In this document: one piece after another, positions 27,601-32,632 of the stretch
Layout: every line of letters begins with the position of its first letter
Numbering within the stretch: the first letter of the stretch is position 1
Assembly (NCBI GenBank): GCA_023388935.1
Contig: JAEWFG010000022.1
Coordinates: 1-32,632, forward strand
Source: Pseudomonadota bacterium
GTDB taxonomy: Bacteria > Pseudomonadota > Alphaproteobacteria > Rhizobiales > Xanthobacteraceae
Reading direction: 5' to 3'
DNA: 32,632 nt
Position numbers and translations under genes: made by a program
Notes under the pieces: generated by a model
Database searches by the model: none
Told to the model about the DNA's origin: nothing
The model's input: the letters and a program-made list of their open reading frames with translations, nothing else

Positions 27601-27819
27601 CGCGACACCGGCCATGGCCTTTCCGAGCGGGAAGTCGCGGCGGCGATGGAGCCGTTCCGCACCCCGCCGCCCGGCGATGCCTCGGATAGCTCGGCGCTCA
27701 GCCTGTCCCTGACCAAGGCGCTGGTCGAAGCCAACCGCGCCCAGTTCAACATCAAGAGCGCCGGCAATTCCGGCACGCTGATTGAAGTGGTGTTCGCACA
27801 GGCGCTGGCAAAGGCGTAA
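24625..27819 (+). CDS. PAS-domain sensor histidine kinase, PdhS/PleC-like
   Basis: A 1064-residue cytoplasmic-looking sensor kinase. A PAS-like region begins near residue 35 (PAWLWSIDGTRVLWANP), a Pro/Glu-rich linker spans about 412-550, and a clear PAS domain lies at about 700-815 (ILDTTAEGIVMFDADGNIHA). HisKA has MLARISHEIRTPLNAIIGFA with His845, and continues ERFGSLGNERYGEYMKDI, the hallmark of the PdhS/PleC/DivJ group that controls DivK in the cell cycle. HATPase_c has the N box (MNLVSNSIRLAS) and DTGHGL (Asp994), but the G2 box reads SSALSLSLTK (1022-1031) where GxGLGLxLTK is expected. It may therefore act as a phosphatase or ATP-poor pseudokinase. Start ATG 24625 or 24655; neither has a good ribosome site. 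Confidence 0.88.
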   Translation: MRDSETQAGRMNGSDFQLRGIADPRLAVHATSPLPAWLWSIDGTRVLWANPVGAKLFGATDAAALSEKTFGPADAHRRQVARLARRLPASGAIRLERLRGFGAALGSLMTCACARLDFADGGHCRSGVLVTAMDPIGRAMPLTERLHRLVDGAKVPMAAFAPNGLFVGASEAARPLLGFRDLGEAGLDQALSDALAQGRVETPIGIGQMVLQRVGQGADVGLVALIEPAARQAAAAATDAAPESPVENPPEAIMSPQAAPITAGMVEPPSDQAGPPRQHPLRFLWQMDAQGRFVLGSDEFIRLMGAHTAAGFGRGFGRSWREIADDFSLDPDGRVAEALASQDTWAGITVNWPADGDEHLPVELAGLPVYDRERNFAGFKGFGVCRDLDGLNRLDALRRYELLVAPPVPQSLSADVVEPDPKSEPEVKPAAEAPPPPIEPLLFEPEAELPEPTAEANSHPTEPETPVETPPPNVVPFRPPGDTRSPTLTPVENSAFNELARQLAERLERERETIASVTSEPPAAEITPEPATPEPEAPHAPAEWLTEPAPPVHGHSARDRALLDLMPTGILIYRLDRLLYANPAFLARMGYTSMHALEHAGGLDALHVGPGVSLASSTSQAGTPVTISAAIANGEQPLATTEAQLHTIDWDGESAHALICALPQAATAVAAPVFVEHVVTESLATIPDAPEPEAGDADAEDLAAILDTTAEGIVMFDADGNIHACNRSAEALFGYDGEALMQQNLVTLFAPESQHVVIDYLNSLKSQDIASLLDHGREVLGREKKGGVIPLAMIMGRTRPDRPNFFAVFRDLSQSKKGESELKQARRLAHGAANAKADMLARISHEIRTPLNAIIGFAEVMISERFGSLGNERYGEYMKDIRASGERVIAIIDDLLELSRIETGKLDLNFANLNLNDLVEACVMVLQPQANRERIIIRTSLGHALPQVTADARAMRQITMNLVSNSIRLASAGGQVIVSTALNDRGEVCLRIRDTGHGLSEREVAAAMEPFRTPPPGDASDSSALSLSLTKALVEANRAQFNIKSAGNSGTLIEVVFAQALAKA

Positions 27820-27995
27820 GCGGACGCGAACTCGTCAGTGATCGACGTCAGCTTTTGACCCCTGTGCGGACTCGGTGCTGAGCCCCCCCGTGGCCCGCTA
27901 CTGATCCGGAGCGGGAAGAGCAGCAGGCACTTTTAACGATCAGAAACCGGTCAGTTGCGATACACTGCTCCCAGAACATATCTCGCGAGCGCTCG

Positions 27996-28424
27996 ATGAA
28001 GCGGCAGACGGTTCTGGCGAGTCTTCCTGTTTTGCTTATGCTGAGCGGTTGCGGCGGGACCGGGCCTGAGTGCGATTCCCCGGATACGCGCATCTCGGTG
28101 GTCAAGATCGTTGCGGGCGACGGCAACAATGCGCTTGTCAACTTCGCTGCCAGGAATTCGAGCGTGGTTGAAACAAGAGTAAAGACTGCGAGCACGGAAG
28201 CTGAAAAATCAGCAATTTTGGAAAAGGCGAGACAGGGAGCGTCCTACAGGTTGGGTGATGAAATAAGCACGAATTCAATAAGCAAAAACAAGCGAGCAGT
28301 GACCTGCAGCGGGTTGTTGTATGCGACGGTGGAGGATGTGACAGCGGAAAAGCAGGTGGAATTCGAGGTCAAACAGGCACCGGATGGAACGGTGTCGGTT
28401 TCGGTTAGTCCATTTCGATTCTGA
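27996..28424 (+). CDS. Small lipoprotein, unknown
   Basis: A 142-residue predicted lipoprotein: MKRQTVLASLPVLLMLSGCGG has a lipobox LSGC with Cys19. Two further cysteines (PECDSP and AVTCSGL) may form a disulfide. The rest alternates short strands (RISVVKIV, LLYATVEDV, VEFEVKQAP) and a Lys/Ser/Ala-rich central part. Third-codon GC is visibly lower than in neighbours, suggesting recent transfer. No good ribosome site precedes the ATG. No family is recognised. The 27820-27995 stretch upstream is empty. Confidence 0.7.
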   Translation: MKRQTVLASLPVLLMLSGCGGTGPECDSPDTRISVVKIVAGDGNNALVNFAARNSSVVETRVKTASTEAEKSAILEKARQGASYRLGDEISTNSISKNKRAVTCSGLLYATVEDVTAEKQVEFEVKQAPDGTVSVSVSPFRF

Positions 28425-28454
28425 GCGCTCGCATGTCATGGCGAGCCCAAACGA

Positions 28455-28482
28455 AAAGGGCACGGCTTGCGCCGTGCCCTTT
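28455..28482. terminator. Terminator between the lipoprotein and the thiolase genes
   Basis: AAAGGGCACGGC (28455-28466), loop TTGC, GCCGTGCCCTTT (28471-28482), a 12-bp stem with A/T flanks. It can serve both convergent genes; on the minus strand it continues into a T-rich TTTTCGTTT. Confidence 0.88.
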
Positions 28483-28502
28483 CGCATTCATGAGACTGCG
28501 TC

Positions 28503-29675
28503 TCAGCTGTAGATCTCGAACAGGCCGGCGCCGCCCTGGCCGCCGCCGATGCACATCGTCACCACGCCCCACTTGGCCTTGCGGCGCGCACCTTCCTGGA
28601 GGATATGGCCGGTGAGACGCGCGCCGGTCATGCCGAAGGGATGGCCGATCGCGATCGAGCCGCCGTTGACATTGTACTTGGCGGGATCGATGCCGAGCTT
28701 GTCGCGCGAGTAAAGGCACTGGCTGGCGAAGGCTTCGTTGAGCTCCCAGAGATCGATGTCGTCGATCTTCAGGCCGTGGCGCTTCAACAGCTTCGGCACG
28801 GCGAAGATCGGGCCGATGCCCATCTCGTCCGGCTCGCAACCTGCAGACGCCCAGGCGACGAAGCGGCCCATCGGATTGAGGCCGCGCTTCTCCGCATCCT
28901 TGGCTTCCATCAGCACCACGGCGGCAGCACCGTCCGAAAGCTGGCTGGCATTGCCGGCGGTGACGAACTTGCCGGGGCCCTTCACCGGCTCGAGCTTGGC
29001 AAGGCCCTCAAGCGTGGTCTCGGGCCGGTTGCACTCGTCGCGGTCCACGACGTAGTCGACGATCGACTCGGCCTTGGTCTGCTTGTCGACGACCTTCATC
29101 CTGGTCTTCATCGGGACGATCTCGTCCTTGAACTTGTTGGCCTGCTGGGCGGCGGCCATGCGGCGCTGCGACTCCAGCGAGTACTCGTCCTGATATTCGC
29201 GGCTGAGCTTGTAGCGCTCGGCAACGATGTCGGCGGTGTCGATCATCGCCATGAAGATATCAGGCGCCGTCTTGAGCAGATCGGGATCAATCGATTCCGT
29301 CGGCGAGCCGCCGCCCGGGATCGAAATGCTCTCGACGCCGCCGGCGACGATGCAGTCCGAACCGTCCGAGCGGATCGAGTTGGCGGCCATCGCGATGGTC
29401 TGCAGGCCCGACGAGCAGAAGCGGTTCACCGAAACGCCGGCAGTCGACTTCGGGAGACCCGCGAGCAATGCGGCCTGACGGCCGATATTCGGCGCGCCGT
29501 GCGCGCAATTGCCGAGATAGCAATCCTCGACATAGTCCTTGTCGACACCGGCGCGATCGACCGCGTGCTTGATGGCATGTGCGGCCAGCGACATCGGCGG
29601 GGTGATGTTGAACCCACCACGGCCGGACTTCGCCAGGCCCGTACGCGCGTAGGAAACGATGACGGCTTCACGCAT
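28503..29675 (-). CDS. Acetyl-CoA C-acyltransferase (thiolase)
   Basis: A 390-residue thiolase. Nucleophile Cys87 is in VNRFCSSGLQ, His is in IGHPFGMTGAR, and the second cysteine is in MCIGGGQGGAG. The substrate-binding NEAF motif is in LWELNEAFASQ. It should cleave 3-ketoacyl-CoA in beta-oxidation or condense acetyl-CoA units; the FadA-like sequence favours the former, but which acyl chain cannot be told. ATG 29675 (MREAVIVSYARTG) follows AGGGAGAAAACA; the frame extends 19 unconserved codons upstream. A fadB-type partner is not adjacent. Confidence 0.93.
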   Translation of the reverse strand: MREAVIVSYARTGLAKSGRGGFNITPPMSLAAHAIKHAVDRAGVDKDYVEDCYLGNCAHGAPNIGRQAALLAGLPKSTAGVSVNRFCSSGLQTIAMAANSIRSDGSDCIVAGGVESISIPGGGSPTESIDPDLLKTAPDIFMAMIDTADIVAERYKLSREYQDEYSLESQRRMAAAQQANKFKDEIVPMKTRMKVVDKQTKAESIVDYVVDRDECNRPETTLEGLAKLEPVKGPGKFVTAGNASQLSDGAAAVVLMEAKDAEKRGLNPMGRFVAWASAGCEPDEMGIGPIFAVPKLLKRHGLKIDDIDLWELNEAFASQCLYSRDKLGIDPAKYNVNGGSIAIGHPFGMTGARLTGHILQEGARRKAKWGVVTMCIGGGQGGAGLFEIYS

Positions 29676-29779
29676 TGTTTTCTCCCTTTTCAACGATTTG
29701 GAACGGAGCGTCCTGGCGCCATTGGTACACAATGTTTGGGGACCGGGGGGAAAATAAAGCGCGGCGCAGCATCAACAAA

Positions 29780-29811
29780 AACGCCGCCCTCGCGAGAAGC
29801 GGGGCGGCGTT
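29780..29811 (-). terminator. Terminator of serA
   Basis: AACGCCGCCC (29780-29789) pairs with GGGCGGCGTT (29802-29811). On the minus strand the stem is followed by TTTTTG. It is about 70 bases past the serA stop. An AT-rich ATATATAATATGAT lies between, at about 29827-29840. Confidence 0.85.
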
Positions 29812-29882
29812 GTTCCGCGTGTCGGAATATATAATATGATACCCGTCATCTTCGGACGCTTTCGCGCCCGAAACCACGTACC

Positions 29883-31472
29883 TCAGAACGTCAGCGCCTT
29901 AACCTGCTTGACCTGCGGCAGGGCCTGCACCTTGGCGAGCACGTCGGCCGGCACGACGCCGTCGACCTCGACCAGCGCGATGGCGTCGCCGCCCTGCTCG
30001 ACGCGGCCGAGATGGAAGGTCGCGATGTTGATCTTGGCGTCGCCCAAAAGCCCGGCGAACTTGCCGATAAAGCCCGGCTTGTCCTCATTGGTCACATAGA
30101 TCATCGACTTGCCGAACTCGGCGTCGACGCGGATGCCCTTGATGTCGACGAGACGCGGCTTGCCGTCGTGATAGACGGTGCCGGAGACCGAGCGCTCCTG
30201 GCGTTCGGTCGCGACCGTGACGGTGATCAGGCTCTCATAGTCGCTCTGCGCGGCGCGGGTCACCTCGTCGACCACCATGCCGCGCTCCTTGGCGACGACG
30301 GGGGCGGAGACGACGTTGACCTCGCCCAGCATCGGCCGCAGCAGGCCCGACAGCACCGCGGAGGTCAGCGCCTTGATCTTCATCTCGGCGACGTGGCCCT
30401 CATAGGTGATGGTGACCTTCGAGATGCCGGTCTCGGTGAGCTGGCCGGCGAACGAGCCGAGCTTCTCGGCGAGCGTGATGAACGGCTTCAGCTTCGGCGC
30501 TTCTTCCGCAGTGATGGACGGGAAATTGATGGCGTTGGAGATCGCGCCGGAGATGAGGTAGTCCGACATCTGCTCGGCGACCTGGAGCGCGACGTTCTCC
30601 TGCGCCTCCGTGGTGGACGCGCCGAGATGCGGCGTGCAGATCACGTTGGGATGGCCGAACAGCACGTTCGAGGTCGCGGGCTCCTCGACGAAGACGTCGA
30701 AGGCGGCGCCCGCAATGTGCTTGGAGTTCAGCGCATCGACCACGGCCTGCTCGTCGACGAGGCCGCCGCGGGCGCAGTTGATCAGGCGCACGCCCTTCTT
30801 CATCTTGGCGATCGCGGCCGCGTCGATGATGTTCCTGGTCTTCTCGGTCAGCGGGGTGTGCAGGGTGATGAAGTCGGCCCGCTTGAGCAAATCGTCAAGC
30901 TCGACCTTCTCGACGCCGATGTCCCTGGCGCGCTCGGGCGACAGGAACGGATCGAAGGCGACGACCTTCATGCGCAGGCCGAGCGCGCGGTCGGCGACGA
31001 TCGAGCCGATGTTGCCGCAGCCGATCACGCCGAGCACCTTGCCGGTGATCTCGACGCCCATGAAGCGGTTCTTCTCCCACTTGCCGGCCTGGGTCGAAAT
31101 GTCGGCCTGCGGGATCTCGCGCGCCAGCGCCAGCATCAGAGTGACGGCGTGCTCGGCGGTCGTGATCGAATTGCCGAACGGCGTGTTCATCACGATGATG
31201 CCCTTGGCGGTCGCCGCGGGAATCTCGACGTTGTCGACGCCGATGCCGGCACGGCCGATCACCTTCAGGTTCGTCGCCTTGTCGAGAATCTTGGCGGTCG
31301 CTTTCGTCGCGGAGCGGATCGCGAGGCCGTCGTAGTTGCCGATGATCTCGGCGAGCTTGTCCTTGTCCTTGCCGAGGTTGGGCTGGAAGTCGACCTCGAC
31401 GCCGCGGTCTTTGAATATCTGCACGGCGGCGGGAGAGAGCGCGTCGGAAATGAGAACTTTGGGTTTGGTCAT
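29883..31472 (-). CDS. serA: D-3-phosphoglycerate dehydrogenase
   Basis: A 529-residue long-form SerA that oxidises 3-phosphoglycerate to 3-phosphohydroxypyruvate, the first step of serine synthesis. The NAD motif is GVIGCGNIGSIVADRALGL, catalytic Arg is in LINCARGGLVDE, Glu in VFVEEPATS, and His in TPHLGASTTEAQ. The intervening allosteric domain follows, then a C-terminal ACT domain (YVTNEDKPGFIGKFAGLL to HLGRVEQGG), which can give serine feedback. ATG 31472 is preceded by AAGGAA. It lies downstream of serC in the same direction, 227 bases apart, with a repeat element between. Confidence 0.96.
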   Translation of the reverse strand: MTKPKVLISDALSPAAVQIFKDRGVEVDFQPNLGKDKDKLAEIIGNYDGLAIRSATKATAKILDKATNLKVIGRAGIGVDNVEIPAATAKGIIVMNTPFGNSITTAEHAVTLMLALAREIPQADISTQAGKWEKNRFMGVEITGKVLGVIGCGNIGSIVADRALGLRMKVVAFDPFLSPERARDIGVEKVELDDLLKRADFITLHTPLTEKTRNIIDAAAIAKMKKGVRLINCARGGLVDEQAVVDALNSKHIAGAAFDVFVEEPATSNVLFGHPNVICTPHLGASTTEAQENVALQVAEQMSDYLISGAISNAINFPSITAEEAPKLKPFITLAEKLGSFAGQLTETGISKVTITYEGHVAEMKIKALTSAVLSGLLRPMLGEVNVVSAPVVAKERGMVVDEVTRAAQSDYESLITVTVATERQERSVSGTVYHDGKPRLVDIKGIRVDAEFGKSMIYVTNEDKPGFIGKFAGLLGDAKINIATFHLGRVEQGGDAIALVEVDGVVPADVLAKVQALPQVKQVKALTF

Positions 31473-31554
31473 CTGAATGTTCCTTCGCCTTCCCTGAGGG
31501 GAGGATCGGCCCGAGGGCCGGAAATGCGTGAATGACTCGGAGACTTTTTGCTCT

Positions 31555-31687
31555 CGCTCTCCCCGTTCTTACGGGGCGAGGGGTTGGGGTGAGGGGCAGC
31601 CACAGGCGAAGTGCTCGTGGAGAGAGCCCCTCACCCGGATCGCTGCGCGCCCCGGCCTCTCCCCGTAAGAACGAACGGGGAGAGGCG
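31555..31687. repeat. Nested inverted repeat between serC and serA
   Basis: CTCTCCCCGTTCTTACGGGG (31557-31576) is the complement of 31661-31684 apart from a 4-base GAAC duplication in the right arm. Inner arms GGGTGAGGGGC (31587-31597) and GCCCCTCACCC (31626-31636) match perfectly. It is a dispersed intergenic element type; it ends 13 bases before the serC stop. Confidence 0.85.
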
Positions 31688-31699
31688 AAGAAAGAAAAC

Positions 31700-32632
31700 T
31701 TACGCCGCCTTGGGCAATGCTGCCTTGGTCTCGGCAAACGCCCAGTCGATCCATTGGGTCAGCAGCTCGACGTCCCTGGCCTCGACGGTCGCGCCGCACC
31801 AGATGCGCAGGCCGGCCGGCGCATCGCGGTAATACGCGAAGTCGTAGCCCGCACCTTCCTTCTCGACCAGCGCGACCAGCTTCTTGCAGAAGTCGGCCTG
31901 CGCATCCGCCGAGAGCGAGGTGAGCACGGGATCGGTGAACTTCAGGCATACCGAGGTGTTGGAGCGGATCGCGGCATCCTTCGCCAGGAAGTCGATCCAC
32001 GGCGTCTTCGCCTTCCAGTCGGCGAGCACCTTGGTGTTGGCGTCGGCGCGCGCAATCAGCGCCTTCAGGCCGCCGATCGACTTGGCCCAGTTCAGCGCGT
32101 CGAGATAGTCCTCGACGCAGAGCATCGAGGGCGTGTTGATGGTCTCGCCCACGAAGATGCCTTCGTTGATCTTGCCGCCCTTGGTCATGCGGAAGATCTT
32201 CGGTAGCGGCCAGGCCGGCTTGTACGTCTCGAGCCGTTCCACCGCGCGGGGCGAGAGGATCAGCATGCCGTGCGCGGCCTCGCCGCCGAGCGCCTTCTGC
32301 CAGGAGAAGGTGACGACGTCGAGCTTGGCCCAGTCGAGGGCTTGCGCGAACGCGGCTGACGTCGCGTCGCAAATGGTCAGGCCTTCGCGGGTCGCGCTGA
32401 TCCAGTCGGCGTTCGGCACCCGCACGCCTGAGGTGGTGCCGTTCCAGGTAAAGACGACGTCGCTCTTGGGATCGACCTTGGAGAGGTCGGGGATTTCACC
32501 ATAGGCCGCGTTGAGCTTGGTGACGTCCTTGAGCTTCAATTCCTTGACGATGTCGCTGACCCAGCCCTCGCCGAAGGATTCCCAGGCGAGCGTGGTGACG
32601 GGCCGCGCACCGAGCAGCGACCACAGCGCCAT
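31700..32632 (-). CDS. serC: Phosphoserine aminotransferase, N-terminus off the window
   Basis: The visible 310 residues belong to a PLP enzyme that converts 3-phosphohydroxypyruvate and glutamate to phosphoserine. The frame is still open at the right edge, and the full protein should be about 390 residues; the first visible ATG, at 32632, is internal. The PLP lysine is in TFSWQKALGGEA (visible residue 113), TWNGTTSGVRVP and the aspartate in ICDATSAAF are also present, and the end is TKAALPKAA. It lies upstream of serA and probably shares a transcript with it. Confidence 0.95.
   Translation of the reverse strand: MALWSLLGARPVTTLAWESFGEGWVSDIVKELKLKDVTKLNAAYGEIPDLSKVDPKSDVVFTWNGTTSGVRVPNADWISATREGLTICDATSAAFAQALDWAKLDVVTFSWQKALGGEAAHGMLILSPRAVERLETYKPAWPLPKIFRMTKGGKINEGIFVGETINTPSMLCVEDYLDALNWAKSIGGLKALIARADANTKVLADWKAKTPWIDFLAKDAAIRSNTSVCLKFTDPVLTSLSADAQADFCKKLVALVEKEGAGYDFAYYRDAPAGLRIWCGATVEARDVELLTQWIDWAFAETKAALPKAA

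Noticed and set aside
25996..27615. 539-codon open frame antisense to the histidine kinase
   Set aside because: Same GC-driven shadow effect; the plus-strand frame has clear kinase motifs.
28605..29834. 409-codon frame opposite the thiolase
   Set aside because: Shadow of the thiolase gene.
30012..31535. 507-codon frame opposite serA
   Set aside because: Shadow of serA; Asp/Gly/Leu/Arg-rich and without motifs.

Overview
The window looks like chromosomal DNA from a Bradyrhizobium-type alphaproteobacterium (order Hyphomicrobiales). It is GC-rich with strong G/C bias at third codon positions. CarA, CarB, GreA, TrxB, SerA and SerC read as full alphaproteobacterial versions. There is a phasin gene, which fits a polyhydroxybutyrate maker. 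The histidine tRNA lacks the extra 5' G and carries A73, an alphaproteobacterial trait. Several nested inverted repeats of the kind scattered through Bradyrhizobium and Rhodopseudomonas genomes lie between genes. The species assignment is recall-based inference, not a database match.

Layout. 1-8700: the start of a YqeY-like gene (minus), carA, a cupin gene, a Dps-type ferritin (minus), a methyltransferase, a tRNA-like element, a repeat-filled gap, carB and greA. The two carbamoyl-phosphate synthetase subunits are therefore about 3 kb apart. carB has its own leader with a terminator-like hairpin. 8750-13120: an Lrp/AsnC regulator divergent from trxB, a LysR regulator just behind trxB, a non-coding stretch with two promoter-terminator units (candidate small RNAs or an attenuated leader), a DapA-family aldolase and a small membrane protein. 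13190-15860: an orphan ParA-like ATPase, a small secreted Cys-containing protein and an AEC-family transporter.

15860-20730 is the accessory part. It holds a DUF4126 membrane protein, a RES toxin/Xre-MbcA-type antitoxin pair, a decayed second copy of the AEC transporter, a DUF5131 (phage Gp37/Gp68) protein with a C-x6-C-x2-C motif, its convergent partner TcmP, and a SnoaL-like protein. Remnants of the AEC 3' end occur three times and bracket the DUF4126 gene and the toxin-antitoxin module, so the region grew by insertion or gene decay. The DUF5131/TcmP pair is the best candidate for a poorly described system: TcmP has methyltransferase-like motifs and DUF5131 has a radical-SAM-like cysteine cluster.

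20850-32632 returns to core-type genes: a membrane O-acyltransferase with a C-terminal SGNH domain, tRNA-His, a phasin, a large PdhS/PleC-like PAS histidine kinase with a degraded G2 box, a small lipoprotein, a thiolase, serA, and serC (cut by the right edge). serC and serA give the first two steps of serine synthesis and lie in the same direction, separated by a repeat element.
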